This document shows positions 1 through 8,834 of a stretch of DNA of 45,166 nucleotides, one piece after another. How positions within the stretch are numbered: position 1 is the first letter of the stretch; the number at the start of each line of letters is the position of its first letter. The notes below the pieces were generated by a model, which searched no databases, was not told the DNA's origin, and worked only from the letters and a program-made list of their open reading frames with translations. The stretch is from contig JAFRZH010000032.1 in assembly GCA_017442645.1 (NCBI GenBank), forward strand, positions 1-45,166. The letters run 5' to 3'. This DNA is from a bacterium (lineage in GTDB: Bacteria; Patescibacteria; JAEDAM01; Absconditabacterales; Absconditicoccaceae). Both the position numbers and the translations under genes were made by a program.

Positions 1-618
1 CTCTCTCGTACATTTAAACCGCTTATAACTATAATTCTCAGCTCACGGCTTAATGCGATGAATCGTTAAAGTCTCATCAAGATTCCCTATCAGATTTTCC
101 CCCTTGCAAAGTACTTTCTTCTGAAAGTATGCATCATTCATGTATACCCTCTTGGGATAACGATATCATTCATTTCTAAACAGCAATGAGGGATGAATTG
201 TGTAATAATTTTCTTTACCTAAAAAGTATTCAAATCCCTTATTATCTCCCTCGTATCGCATCAATGTTTTCGTTCCACAACCAACATATTTTAAGTTTTC
301 TTCAAGGAAGTTTACTTGCTTTTCGAGTTTCTCTGGTTTCCATAAATCATCATGGTCTTGAATAGCGATATACTCTCCCTTTGCATGATCTAGAAGAAAG
401 TTAAGTCCTCCATACGGTCACAGTTTTTTTCATGATTCAAGGACTTTAATTCTCTTATCTCAAAGACTTTCAATTATTTCAAGAGTTCTATCTTTAGACT
501 GATCATCATGAATGAGAATTTCAAAAGAAGAATAAGTCTGATTGATACAAGAAGTGAGAGTTTCTTTGATGGTTTTCTCTGCATTGTAGGTGCAGATGAG
601 AATAGAGACAAGTTTCAT
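1..618 (-). CDS. family 2 glycosyltransferase, 3' end cut by window edge
   Basis: Probable GT-A fold glycosyltransferase that would add a sugar from a nucleotide-sugar donor to a surface glycan at the cytoplasmic face of the membrane. The 206 codons visible from ATG at 618 are open to the window edge once TGA is read as Gly; there are five such codons, for example in ESGKKLGPYGG. The N-terminus LVSILICTYNAEKTI, the HDDQSKDRT segment near residues 38-46 and AIQDHDDLW near 85-93 (the DxD-type metal/nucleotide site) are the usual family 2 signatures. No SD motif is seen, only a G-run just before the start. Acceptor and product are unknown. CGA and CGG each occur once (res ~120 and ~199) and may encode Trp rather than Arg. 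The family is clear, the role only general. Confidence 0.88.
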
Positions 619-654
619 ATTCCCCCAAAGTAAAGGCTAAAGCACCCACCTAAT

Positions 655-775
655 AGTTTTCCTCCTTTTTAAAGGAGGTGCCCGATAGGGCGGAGGATTT
701 TTATCCGACTTATATTGTAAAATCCCCAGTCACTTCGTGACAGCCCCTTTACAAAGGGGCAAAATCTCTTTAAGA
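655..775. repeat. intergenic palindromic repeat element
   Basis: Two adjacent palindromes: one around CCTCC..GGAGG followed by TGCCCGATAGGGCGGAGG, and one with GTCACTTCGTGAC plus GCCCC..GGGGC. Elements of this look (CAGTCACTTCGTGACAGCCC) are scattered between genes in many bacterial genomes as REP/MITE-like repeats. The short reading frame across it on the minus strand has no protein character. Nothing else is seen between the glycosyltransferase start and position 900. Confidence 0.6.
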
Positions 776-904
776 CACTTCCTCTACCAACCAGAAAGAA
801 AGACAGCCTATAACCGATAGCCGCCAAACCATTATACATACCCTTGCTTACAGATATATGCATTGTTACAAGCTGTCTTTATTTCTCATTCATTTTTTCA
901 AAAA

Positions 905-1075
905 AACAAAAAGCACCCTAATAAGTGGTGCTTCATAAATATCAATTGATAGAACATGTTTTAGTTTTACCATAGCCGATATTTCCACTACTAGAGTGCT
1001 ATTTGATCGCTATAGAAAAAATATAAAACACAAAATTCTATCAACTGATAAAACTGATATTTATGAAGCAATTTC
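905..1075 (-). ncRNA. candidate structured RNA ending in an intrinsic terminator
   Basis: A 15-bp perfect inverted repeat (930-944 with 1055-1069) encloses a second 9-bp pair (946-954 with 1036-1044) around a loop of about 80 nt that itself can fold (AGTG..CGCT). On the minus strand the structure runs into an AGCACC..GGTGCT hairpin followed by TTTTTGTTTTTTT at 914-901, a good intrinsic terminator. It lies downstream of tRNA-Arg(CCU). It could be the long hairpin end of that transcript or an independent small RNA. I do not recognise a known family; it is not SRP, tmRNA or RNase P by their conserved cores. Confidence 0.4.
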
Positions 1076-1150
1076 AGTGTATGAATCAAAAAAAGAAAAT
1101 CAAGAGATAAAAAAAAATAAAAAAAGCGATATTTTTACCGCTCATTCTCC

Positions 1151-1222
1151 TAGTCCTTGCCGGAATCGAACCAGCATCTAATCCTTAGGACGGACCTATT
1201 CTATCCATTGAACTAAAGGACC
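1151..1222 (-). tRNA. tRNA-Arg(CCU)
   Basis: Full cloverleaf on the minus strand: acceptor GGTCCTT/AAGGACT with A73, anticodon loop GTCCTAA (anticodon CCT, reads AGG), T-loop TTCGATT. No CCA is encoded. Confidence 0.93.
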
Positions 1223-1244
1223 TTTTTTAACAGTTTGAGTATAA

Positions 1245-2240
1245 TTATTTCGGAGAAATTTTTCAAGAGATTTTTTCAAAATCATCGGGCATTTCTGCAG
1301 TAAAAGCAATATTTTTCCCGTTCATATCTTGAAATGAATATTGATAACAATGAAGCAATTGTCTTGTAATATGAAATTCTTTATTGAGTTTTCTATTGAT
1401 CACAGGATTTCCATAAATTAAATCCCCTAAAACAGGATATCCTTCACTGGAAAGATGAATCCTAATCTGATGCATTCTTCCTGTATAAATTTTTACTTTC
1501 AAAAAAGAAATCGTTCACAAAAAAGGATGAGAAAAAGTCTGAATCGTTTCACATTCCGTTTTACAATCAAGTCCTTCATCGTTTAAAACCATTTTTGCAC
1601 GATCAAACTTTTGATTATACACTCTTTCGATGGATTTTGTAATCGTAAATTTCTTTGGAGTTTTCCCTGATACGATGGTTAGATAAGTCTTATCTATTTT
1701 TCTTTCTCTGATCACTTCATTGAGATATTGCAATGCTTCATAGTTTTTTGCCCCCACTAAGACTCCAGAAGTATCTTTATCCAGTCTATATCAAAAAGAA
1801 GGCTTAAAAGTTCCTTGCACACAATCAGAAGCATAAAACTCAAGGTAATCGTTCATTGATAAATCATTTCGATGTTTTTTGGATTCATGAAGAACGATTC
1901 CTGATGGTTTATTAAACACGATCCAATTTTCATCTTCATAAAGAATCATTTTCTTGATCTCCTCTTTCGAAACTTTGGAAAGCTGTTTTGCTTTTATCTC
2001 TTGAGCTGAATGATTACGAACTGAAACTTCGTCTTTCACTAAAAGATCAGAAATTTCAATTTCATCTCACAAATTCACTCTGACTTCTCCTTTTTTTTTC
2101 TTTCCATTAAGCAAAATCTCCCCTTTTCTCATAGCGGAAAAGATATCCGACAAAGTGATTTGAGGATAAGATTTAAAAAACTTTCTCAAAAACCTATCAA
2201 ATCTTTGATTTGCACTTGATACATCGATTGTAACTTTCAT
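1245..2240 (-). CDS. RluA-family 23S rRNA pseudouridine synthase with S4 domain
   Basis: Isomerises uridine to pseudouridine in large-subunit rRNA (RluC/RluD group; exact sites unknown). 331 aa, usual for the family. N-terminal S4 RNA-binding domain (res ~1-75, with FSAMRKGEILLNGKK), then the synthase domain: NKPSGIVLHES, the catalytic motif GYRLDKDTSG with Asp154, and near the C-terminus TGRMHQIRIHLSSEGYPVLG. Gly in GYRLD is TGA. The TGA near 1260 is also read through, so the protein ends at TAA 1245-1247 with the extra residues GKISPK. The CGA codon in KKHxNDLSM probably encodes Trp. The gene stands 122 nt after the rpsI terminator and just before tRNA-Arg(CCU). Confidence 0.9.
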
Positions 2241-2324
2241 TTATGATTAATAATGAATAAACTTTTTTATTTGTAACGTTTAATATTTTTTTTTCAATAA
2301 AAAAGTATATAGAAAAAAAATCAG

Positions 2325-2356
2325 TAAAAAAAAAGAAAAGCCTGATTGCTCAGACT
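2325..2356 (-). terminator. intrinsic terminator after rpsI
   Basis: On the minus strand: AGTCTGA-GCAA-TCAGGCT (7 bp with one G-T pair) followed by TTTTCTTTTTTTTT. It closes the long ribosomal-protein transcript a few bases after the rpsI stop. Confidence 0.85.
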
Positions 2357-2362
2357 CCTTTC

Positions 2363-2785
2363 TTATCTCTTTGACCAAGTTGGTGCTTTTCTGGCTTTTT
2401 TCAAACCAGGTTTTTTTCTTTCTTTTACTCTAGGATCTCTTTGTAATAAACCATAAGGTTTTAATGTTGGTCTTAATTCAGAATTCCACGCAATTAACGC
2501 TCTTGCAAATCCTAATTGGATTGCATCAGAAATACCAGAGATACCACCTCCAGTTACTTTAATCTGAGCATCAAACTTTTTAAATGCATCTGGAGCAATT
2601 ACTGAAAATGGTTCCATCGCATTCTTAAAAAGATAATCATTTCCTCCGAAAAAATCCTTCAAAGCAACCTCTCTTCCTGTAGAAGTTGTAACTACAAAAG
2701 TTCCATTTCCTTTCGCATAAAGTTTTACAACAGCAGTAGTTGATTTTCTTCTACCGATTGCATAATTATATTCCTTATTAGCCAT
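2363..2785 (-). CDS. rpsI: 30S ribosomal protein uS9
   Basis: Small-subunit protein whose C-terminal tail reaches the decoding/P-site region. 140 aa; begins MANKEYNYAIGRRKSTTAVV and carries the family signature GGGISGISDAIQLGFARAL (res ~84-102) and the basic tail KKPGLKKARKAPTWSKR, ending in the typical SKR. The start ATG shares one base with the rplM stop (TAATG), so the two are translationally coupled as in most bacteria. Last gene of the operon; a terminator follows at once. Confidence 0.97.
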   Translation of the reverse strand: MANKEYNYAIGRRKSTTAVVKLYAKGNGTFVVTTSTGREVALKDFFGGNDYLFKNAMEPFSVIAPDAFKKFDAQIKVTGGGISGISDAIQLGFARALIAWNSELRPTLKPYGLLQRDPRVKERKKPGLKKARKAPTWSKR

Positions 2786-3243
2786 TATTTATAAAGATTT
2801 ACGGGTTTAAAATTATCATATTTAGTAGTTGTTCCCTTTACAAGTTTAAGTCTTTTCATTCTAAAATCTCTTAACTTATTTTTAGGAAGCATTCCTCTTA
2901 CAGCATACCAAAGAGCTTTAGAAGGATTCTTCAATAAAAGCTCAGCCAAAGTAATACTTTTAACATTTCCCTTATACCCAGAATAAGTATAATAAACTTT
3001 ATCTTTTAACTTATTTCCTGTAACGATAATCTTATCCACATTCTCAACGATTACAAAACTTCCTGCATCTCGAAAATCTGAATAATAAGATTTATCTTTA
3101 CCCATAAGTTTCTTAGCTACATCTGTAGCCAATCTCCCTAAAGTAATACCAGTAGCATCTACTCTATACCACATCCTATTCTTCTCTTGATCAGTTTGTT
3201 TCACCCAAATCGTTTTATTAAGATCCTTTTTAGTAAACTGCAT
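2785..3243 (-). CDS. rplM: 50S ribosomal protein uL13
   Basis: Early-assembly large-subunit protein. I start it at ATG 3243 (MQFTKKDLNKTIWV, 152 aa), because the longer frame back to 3276 adds a hydrophobic stretch not seen in L13. Signature segments: DATGITLGRLATDVAKKLMGK, VDKIIVTGNKLKDKVYY and RGMLPKNKLRDFRMKRLKL. A CGA codon in SDFxDAGSF sits where other L13 proteins have a hydrophobic residue, compatible with Trp. Overlaps rpsI by one base. Confidence 0.96.
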   Translation of the reverse strand: MQFTKKDLNKTIWVKQTDQEKNRMWYRVDATGITLGRLATDVAKKLMGKDKSYYSDFRDAGSFVIVENVDKIIVTGNKLKDKVYYTYSGYKGNVKSITLAELLLKNPSKALWYAVRGMLPKNKLRDFRMKRLKLVKGTTTKYDNFKPVNLYK

Positions 3244-3281
3244 CTGAACTATAACTAATAATAAAATAATAAACAACCGAA

Positions 3282-3668
3282 TTACATAACTTTAACCAAA
3301 ATACTTTCAGCTCCATCACCTTGTCTGTATCCTAATTTGTAATCTACAACAAATCCAGATCTTTTACCAGATTCTACACATTTTGGCAATAAAACATCTA
3401 ATACTTTTTTCCCATCCTCATCAGAAAAAATTTCAGATTTTATATACCTAATATTTTCTCTACGAGCATTTGCTTCATCTAAATTAGCAGTATTACTCAC
3501 TAATTTAGCGAAGAACGAATCCGCATAAGCCTTCAAAACTTGAGCTCTTTTTGCGGTCGTGGTTACTTTCCCATTTCTTACTAAATTTGTAAGCATTTGT
3601 CTAAGGTAAACATTTTTACTCTTAGCTCCTGTACTAATTTCTAACAATCTATTTTTTCTATGGTTCAT
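3282..3668 (-). CDS. rplQ: 50S ribosomal protein bL17
   Basis: Large-subunit protein near the exit tunnel. Start chosen at ATG 3668 (MNHRKNRLLEISTGAKSKN), the normal L17 N-terminus; the frame is open five codons further up. 128 aa. Motifs MLTNLVRNGKVTTTAKRAQVLK and the basic C-terminus are typical. No TGA codons. It follows rpoA with a 22-nt gap, the conserved rpoA-rplQ order. Confidence 0.96.
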   Translation of the reverse strand: MNHRKNRLLEISTGAKSKNVYLRQMLTNLVRNGKVTTTAKRAQVLKAYADSFFAKLVSNTANLDEANARRENIRYIKSEIFSDEDGKKVLDVLLPKCVESGKRSGFVVDYKLGYRQGDGAESILVKVM

Positions 3669-3690
3669 TTTCCAAAGGAACAAATATAAA

Positions 3691-4686
3691 TTAACTAATT
3701 AATGATTTACCAATATTTCATAATGCACTATTAATTTCATCGATAGCTTTTTTTCCAACTCCTTTCATTACTAATAACTCAGCTTTCTTTTTCTTTTCTA
3801 ACTCCTCTACATAAAGAATCTCATTCTTTATCAATGCATTTCTTGTTCTCTCACTTAAAGGGAGAGCATCAATTGGCATCGTCTTAATTGTATTATCGTC
3901 TAAAGAAGTATCACCTGAGATAGATAAATCATCACGATCTACAAATACAGACTTATCCAAATAAACATCATCAAATACAAATAATTTTGCATAAGAAGCT
4001 AACACTTCTCCAGCGAACATTAAGATATCTTTTGGAGTAACATCAGTGAATCCTGTTTTTATTTCAAGATATAAAGTATCCTTCACACTTCCTGTAAAAT
4101 CTTCAATTACCTCTTCTACATCATATTTAACATAATCTACCAATTTGAAATCATTATCAATCAGAAGAATATTTACATCTGAAGCTTCCTCTCTTTTTGC
4201 TCTATTTCTTAAATACTCTAAGCTATAATATCCATATCATTTTTCAATTCTAATTTCCATATTCACTTCTGCAGACGCATCAGTAATTTCAAAGAGATGT
4301 TCTGTTGGATTAAGGAGATGAATCCCTGCTGGAAGATCCAAATCTCATGCTGTATAATTTCCAATCCCCTTAAACCTTTGAGAAATCCACTGAATTTTAT
4401 CACAACCTTCATCAAAAGAAAACCTCAGCTTCTTAAAGTTTAAAAGAATATTAACCACATGTTCTTTTACCCCATCAATTACACAATACTCATGAGGAAC
4501 TCACTTTATTTTTACACCTGTTATAGATCCTCCTAAATTATAAGCCAAAATAATTCTTCTCATAGCATTTCACAAGGTATGACCGAATCATCTAGGGAGA
4601 TTTGTGATTTCAAATTTTGTCACATTTTCATCACCATCTGTAACAAGAATTTGAGGAGCTCCAATAAAATTCTGGATATCTAACAT
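3691..4686 (-). CDS. rpoA: RNA polymerase alpha subunit
   Basis: Alpha dimer scaffolds RNA polymerase assembly; its C-terminal domain touches promoter DNA and activators. 331 aa. The alpha-NTD contains PRGFGHTLGNAMRRI near residues 32-46, in which two of the three glycines are TGA, one of the clearest proofs of the code here. The alpha-CTD has helix-hairpin-helix elements (PLSERTRNALIKNEILYVEEL and VMKGVGKKAIDEI). Reading TGA at 3715-3717 as Gly extends the end past SAL to a TAA at 3691-3693. Lies between rpsD and rplQ as usual. Confidence 0.97.
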
Positions 4687-4717
4687 AAAGCATAAAAAAA
4701 TAAATAAATCTTTTTAA

Positions 4718-5335
4718 CTATGCTCTGGCATAGAATTCGATAACCTTCAATACATCTGCAGGAAGTTCAATTTCTCCTTTCTGTGGAAAATTAAGAACTT
4801 CAACTGTGTAAGCATTCTTATCAACTTTTATCCAAGAAGGAATCTTAGCAACCGTTTTTGAAGAAGAGCTATATAAAACTGACTTCTTCAATTTATCTCT
4901 TAATTCAATTTTGTCTCAAGGTTTTAAGAATGTAGAAGGAACATTATGTTTTTCTCCATTTAAAAGAAAATGTCCATGAACTACCATTTGCCTAGCCTGC
5001 ATAATTGTCTGTGCAAATCCTGCTCTAAGGATAATTACATCCATTCTCCTCTCTAAAAACTGAAACACAGCAAAGTCATGTCCAATGTTATGATTCTTAG
5101 CATATTTAGAAGCTGTTTCCTTGATAATTTTAGCAAATTGTTTCTCTGACATCATATAAGATCTTTTCAAAACTTGCTTATTTCTCAAAAGTTTTCCATA
5201 TTCTGAATATCTCTGCATATTGCTACCGTGTTGTCCAGGAGCCGCAATTTTTTGTCCTAATGAATATTTAGCACTCCCAAAAAGATTTTTCCCTTCTCTT
5301 CTACAAAGTCTTAATTTTGCTCAAGTATATCTCAT
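4718..5335 (-). CDS. rpsD: 30S ribosomal protein uS4
   Basis: Primary 16S rRNA binder and small-subunit assembly protein. 205 aa from ATG 5335 (MRYTGAKLRLCRREGKNLFG); the first Gly is TGA. S4 domain at about residues 95-155: LERRMDVIILRAGFAQTIMQARQMVVHGHFLLNG, then STFLKPGDKI with Gly from TGA. Ends in TAG at 4718. A second ATG at 5348 is out of frame. The operon neighbours rpsK and rpoA are standard. Confidence 0.96.
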
Positions 5336-5367
5336 CAATAAATGACATAATAGATAAATAATGATAA

Positions 5368-5757
5368 TTAATTTCTCTTAGGTCTTACTCCTTTACACCC
5401 TCAAAATTGAATTCATGTATCCTCTCTAATATAAAGAATATCAATTACTCAAATTTCGTTGATTGCCTTAAAAATTCCATCTCTTGCCATTCCACATCCT
5501 CTAAAAACAATACCAATTTCTTTTAAACCAAGACCTTGAGCGTTTTTTAAAAGCTGCTTTGTCAAAACCTCAGCTGCATAAGGAGTAGATTTCTTAGAAT
5601 TTTTATATCCTACACTTCCAGTTCCACCTCCTAGAACCTTATTTCCTTCGATATCAGTTAATGTAACAAGAGTATTATTTGACGTAGTATTTACATAAAG
5701 AACACCACTCATAATTTTGATATCTTTCTTCTTAGCTTTCGCTTTAGATGCTGCCAT
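5368..5757 (-). CDS. rpsK: 30S ribosomal protein uS11
   Basis: Platform protein of the small subunit, near the E site. 129 aa. VLYVNTTSNNTLVTLTDIEGNKV and GLGLKEIGIVFRGCGMARDG are family signatures. With TGA as Gly the end reads INEIGVIDILYIREDTG then FGGCKGVRPKRN, matching the conserved S11 tail; read with the standard code the protein would lose about 27 residues including the functional C-terminus. Lysine-rich N-terminal extension MAASKAKAKKKD. Confidence 0.96.
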
Positions 5758-5781
5758 TAATCTTTATAACATCAAATAAAA

Positions 5782-6156
5782 TTATTTTTTCAAAACAGGT
5801 CTAACCTTAGATCTTCAAAGAAGTTTTTTTGCTGTTTTGGCATTTTTCCTTGTCAACTGTCCTCTCACAGGAAGTCAAAGATTATGCCTCATTCCCCTAT
5901 AACATTTAATTTCTTTCAATAATTTAATAGCAGTAGCAACCTCTCTTTTTAAATCAGACTCCAAAGTATAATTTTTCATCTCATCAGAAATTTTCTTTTG
6001 ATCTTCTTCAGTTAAAGCAGAAACTTTTGATAAATAATTTATTCCCACTTTATCTAAAATTTTTCTTGATCTTACTCTTCCAATTCCATAAATAGTAGTT
6101 AAAGCAATCCAAATAGATTTTTCTTCTGGAAGAACATGCCCCATTAATCTAAACAT
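5782..6156 (-). CDS. rpsM: 30S ribosomal protein uS13
   Basis: Head protein contacting the large subunit and P-site tRNA. Start taken at ATG 6156 (MFRLMGHVLPEEK), which fits S13 better than the ATG at 6171. 124 aa. Helix-two-turn-helix segment ALTTIYGIGRVRSRKILDKVGI, then EIKCYRGMRHNLGLPVRGQ in which the Gly after HNL is TGA; the basic tail follows to TAA. The motif YRGxRHxxGLPVRGQ is invariant in S13 and supports the recoding. Confidence 0.96.
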
Positions 6157-6180
6157 TTTACATACATACAAGAGATAAAA

Positions 6181-6297
6181 TTAACCTTGTCTAGACTTAT
6201 GTCTAGGGTTCTTTTTACAAATAACATAATACCTACCATTTCTTTTTACTATACGGCAGTCTTTACATCTTTTTTTTAATGAAGATACAACTTTCAT
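6181..6297 (-). CDS. rpmJ: 50S ribosomal protein bL36
   Basis: 38-aa zinc-ribbon ribosomal protein. [19 protein letters not shown] then [16 protein letters not shown]; the pattern C-x2-C-x12-C-x4-H gives the zinc ligands. It sits between infA and rpsM, its usual place. Confidence 0.95.
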   Translation of the reverse strand: MKVVSSLKKRCKDCRIVKRNGRYYVICKKNPRHKSRQG

Positions 6298-6322
6298 CAG
6301 ATCAGTATACAACAAATAAATA

Positions 6323-6580
6323 TTATAAAGTTACACTATTATCCACATTTTGAGTTTTTGTAGGACACCTATAGATGATACGTCACTTTGTAGGATCATA
6401 CGTATTTACTTCTACCTTCACTCTATCTCATAAGATAATAGAAATGTGAGACTGTTTCATCTTTCCTGCTTTATAACATGAGATTACTAAATCCATCTCA
6501 TCAAGTCTTACTCTATATTGTCCTGCAGGTAAAACTTCAACAATTTCTCCTTCCAATTCTAGGACTCAAGACTTTCCCAT
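6323..6580 (-). CDS. infA: translation initiation factor IF-1
   Basis: Binds the 30S A site during initiation. 85 aa, an S1-like OB fold: [57 protein letters not shown]. The glycines in GKSG, LGDRV and TKGRI are TGA, all at places where IF-1 has conserved glycine. The start overlaps the rplU stop by one base (TAATG). A C-terminal extension ([13 protein letters not shown]) is a little longer than in E. coli. Confidence 0.95.
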
Positions 6581-6897
6581 TAAGCAATAATCTTATCAAT
6601 AACTAAAACAGTTTCTAAAGGTCTAAATCACTTATTCCTAAAATATCTATTTTTTCTTTTAAACTTAATTACATGAACCTTTTCACCTTTTTTAGTTACT
6701 CCAACATTTGCTTCAACTTTTGCTCCTGCAACAAATGGAGTTCCTAATTTTACATCATTTCAATCATCATCAAATACTGCTACAACTGAATCGATAGTCA
6801 TTTTTTCATTTTCTTCTACTGAAAGATTATCCACTACAATTTCTGTTCATTCTGAAACAATATATTGATGTCCTTTCAAACTAATAACTGCATACAT
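6580..6897 (-). CDS. rplU: 50S ribosomal protein bL21
   Basis: Large-subunit protein binding 23S rRNA. 105 aa. MYAVISLKGHQYIVSEGTEIVV, GNDVKLGTPFVAGAKVEANV and HVIKF..RKNRYFRNKGFRPLETVLVI follow the L21 family from end to end. In other bacteria L21 is paired with L27 (rpmA); here no rpmA follows, and an unrelated small basic protein is on the other side. Coupled to infA by a TAATG overlap. Confidence 0.92.
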
Positions 6898-6927
6898 TTC
6901 TTTCTTAATTTACCAGATATAAAAATA

Positions 6928-7191
6928 TTATACAATCTTACCAAGTTGAGCCAATGTATTGTACTTCTTCTTATTACTTCTATAAGAATGAGAAACAATA
7001 GCTCTAATTCTTTTATATCTTCTAGAAGAAGGAAAATCATATGTTACTGTTTTTCTATAAAACTTTGTCCCATAAAATTTTTGTTTCTTCGCGATATCTA
7101 AGATATGAGAAGCCCATAATTCTTTTTTATAGAAAGCAATCATTCTTTCATTGGTATTTAATTCTCACTTTCTCCAAACAACAAATCACAT
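6928..7191 (-). CDS. small basic protein of unknown function in the ribosomal operon
   Basis: 87 aa from ATG 7191, whose second codon is TGA (Gly): MGFVVWRKGELNTNERM; an internal ATG at 7143 is the alternative start. Rich in Lys, Arg and Tyr (KKQKFYGTKFYRKTVTYDF, SSRRYKRIR). It lies between rplU and tRNA-Leu, about 30 nt from rplU, inside a transcript made only of translation genes. This suggests a ribosome-associated or RNA-binding protein, perhaps lineage-specific. I could not match it to any ribosomal protein family, including L27, S20, L31 or L34. Confidence 0.7.
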
Positions 7192-7228
7192 GTTTCAAAA
7201 CAAAATAATAATTAAAATGATTTCAGTT

Positions 7229-7315
7229 TGCCGAGGACCGGAATCGAACCGGCACGGGAGTATAAGTCCCAAAGGATTTTAAGTCCTTCGTGTCTACCAA
7301 TTTCACCACCTCGGC
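7229..7315 (-). tRNA. tRNA-Leu(UAA)
   Basis: Class II tRNA of 87 nt on the minus strand: acceptor GCCGAGG/CCTCGGC with A73, anticodon loop CTTAAAA (anticodon TAA), long variable arm, T-loop TTCGATT. Lies between rplT and the small basic protein gene. Confidence 0.95.
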
Positions 7316-7356
7316 ATTATACCTCGAAAGGTATAAATTATCAGTAGATAATAATA

Positions 7357-7704
7357 TTATTTATTAACTTGTTCATAAATACTATTAAAGACACCCGGAA
7401 ATGCAACTGCAATATTTGAAAGAACTTTTCTATTGAGAGCAAAATTTTTCTCAGCGAATTTCTTCATGAATGTAGAATAATTCATTCCTTTTTCTCTCAA
7501 AGCTGCACTAATTCTTTCAATCCATAATCTTCTGAAGTTTCTCTTTTTCAATTTTCTTCCTACATAAGCATGTTGTCCTTGTTTAATAAGCGCTTGTCTT
7601 ACTTGTGTATAAACATTTCCTCTTCCCAATCTAAACCCTTTAGCTTGAGAAATATATTTCTTATGTTTTCTTTGTCTTTGAAGACCATTTGTAACTCTAA
7701 CCAT
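7357..7704 (-). CDS. rplT: 50S ribosomal protein bL20
   Basis: Large-subunit assembly protein that binds 23S rRNA early. 115 aa. RQRKHKKYISQAKGFRLGR, RKLKKRNFRRLWIERISAAL and the C-terminal AFPGVFNSIYEQVNK follow the family. Part of the standard infC-rpmI-rplT order; the gap to rpmI is 10 nt. Confidence 0.97.
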   Translation of the reverse strand: MVRVTNGLQRQRKHKKYISQAKGFRLGRGNVYTQVRQALIKQGQHAYVGRKLKKRNFRRLWIERISAALREKGMNYSTFMKKFAEKNFALNRKVLSNIAVAFPGVFNSIYEQVNK

Positions 7705-7714
7705 CTCTTATAGA

Positions 7715-7906
7715 CTAATAAACTAAATTTTTAATTCTTTTTGCTTGAAATCCTGTTATTTGATTTCCATAAGGAGATTTTTTATTATTTTTTCCTTTAT
7801 TTGTTAATAAATGATTATTTCCTTCTTTCTTAACCATAATTTTACCTGTTCCCGTAATTTTAATTCTCTTCTTAAGTCAAGCATGAGATTTATTCTTTGT
7901 AGCCAT
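7715..7906 (-). CDS. rpmI: 50S ribosomal protein bL35
   Basis: 63-aa basic ribosomal protein: ATKNKSHAGLKKRIKITGTGKIM, then GNNHLLTNKGKNNKKS. The Gly in HAGLKK is TGA. Recognised from length, the KITGTGKI motif and position between infC and rplT. Confidence 0.93.
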
Positions 7907-7917
7907 TACAAATTACA

Positions 7918-8535
7918 CTATTTAGCAAATAAAATAATACTATATCACTGAGCTTCTTTTTTGGGAACATCATATTGTGATCTTCCAAAAGAAGACAAAG
8001 TTTCTTTTACAAAAAGGATTTTTTCTAATGCCTTATCCATATATATTCTTTCCCTCCCTTTTAACCTAATACTAATTTTAACATTCACTCCCGCTTTCAA
8101 AAATTCCTCCATTTTTTTCATTTTTAGGTTAAGATCATTCTCTCCTATCGCGTAAGATATTTTAATCTCTTTTGTTTCTTTTCACTTTTGTTGTTTCTTT
8201 TTCTCTTTTTCTTCCTTTCATTTCTGATACATATACTTACCATAGTCAGTAAGTCTCACTGTAGAAATCATTTCCTCCGCATTATACGCTATCTGCACCA
8301 AATCCAATCAAGTTTCCTCAGCAATTTCAAACGCCTTCTTCCTTGAAAAAGTTCCCATATTTTTCTTATCATCATCGATAATAATAATATTAGGAGCTTT
8401 AATCTGATCATTTACATAAACCACCTTAGTTTTAAGATTGTCTCAGAACTTACCTATTCATTTTTGATCTTTACCCCCAAATTTATTTCCTCAAAATTCA
8501 TTTCATTTAGAATTATTTTGAAAACCTCAAACCAT
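7918..8535 (-). CDS. infC: translation initiation factor IF-3 with Gly/Asn-rich N-terminal extension
   Basis: Prevents premature subunit joining and checks start-codon pairing. 205 aa. After an extension of about 37 residues rich in Gly, Asn and Lys (GGFQNNSKGNEFGGNKFGG), the IF-3 core starts at VVYVNDQIKAPNIIIID. The N-domain has FSRKKAFEIAEETGLDLVQIAY and the linker is Lys-rich. The C-domain has IKISYAIGENDLNLKMKKMEEFLKAGVNVKI and ERIYMDKALEKI. About ten glycines are TGA, several in the extension. First protein gene after the tRNA cluster and upstream of rpmI, as in most bacteria. Confidence 0.95.
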
Positions 8536-8563
8536 GTAAAAAAACCAAAAATAAATAATAAAT

Positions 8564-8636
8564 CGCTCTCGACGGGCATCGAACCCGTGATTTCCACCGT
8601 GAGAGGGTGGCGTCCTAGCCACTAGACCACGAGAGC
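8564..8636 (-). tRNA. tRNA-Glu(CUC)
   Basis: Acceptor GCTCTCG/CGAGAGC with G73, anticodon stem CCACC/GGTGG with loop CTCTCAC (anticodon CTC, reads GAG), T-loop TTCGATG. Third tRNA from the left end of a five-tRNA group upstream of infC. Confidence 0.95.
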
Positions 8637-8670
8637 TAATAGCAATTAAGACGTCAATCCAATAAAAATC

Positions 8671-8742
8671 TACTCCCACCAGGGATCGAACCTGGATTTA
8701 CGGCTTAGAAGGCTGTTGTTCTATCCATTGAACTATAGGAGC
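8671..8742 (-). tRNA. tRNA-Arg(UCU)
   Basis: Acceptor GCTCCTA/TGGGAGT (two G-T pairs) with A73, loop CTTCTAA (anticodon TCT, reads AGA), T-arm CCAGG/CCTGG. AGA is the main Arg codon in the window, so this should be the major arginine tRNA. Confidence 0.95.
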
Positions 8743-8750
8743 TCATTTTT

Positions 8751-8823
8751 TGGACTCTAGGGGATTCGAACCCCTGACCTCCTGCGTGCAAAGCAGGCGC
8801 TCTACCAACTAAGCTAAGAGCCC
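8751..8823 (-). tRNA. tRNA-Ala(UGC)
   Basis: Acceptor GGGCTCT/AGAGTCC (with a G-T pair at the third position, the alanine identity element) and A73; anticodon stem CCTGC/GCAGG, loop TTTGCAC, anticodon TGC. Confidence 0.95.
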
Positions 8824-8834
8824 ATTATCAAACT

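Noticed and set aside
1..120. Possible structured RNA at the left edge similar to the right edge (CCGTGAG, ACGAGAG)
   Set aside because: The left segment is an open, in-frame continuation of the glycosyltransferase; shared words come from similar codons.
929..1070. tracrRNA or single CRISPR repeat (contains GTTTTAGTTTTAC and a terminator hairpin)
   Set aside because: No second repeat copy, no spacers and no cas gene in the window.
996..1181. 61-codon plus-strand frame
   Set aside because: It runs through the inverted repeat and into tRNA-Arg and has no protein-like composition.
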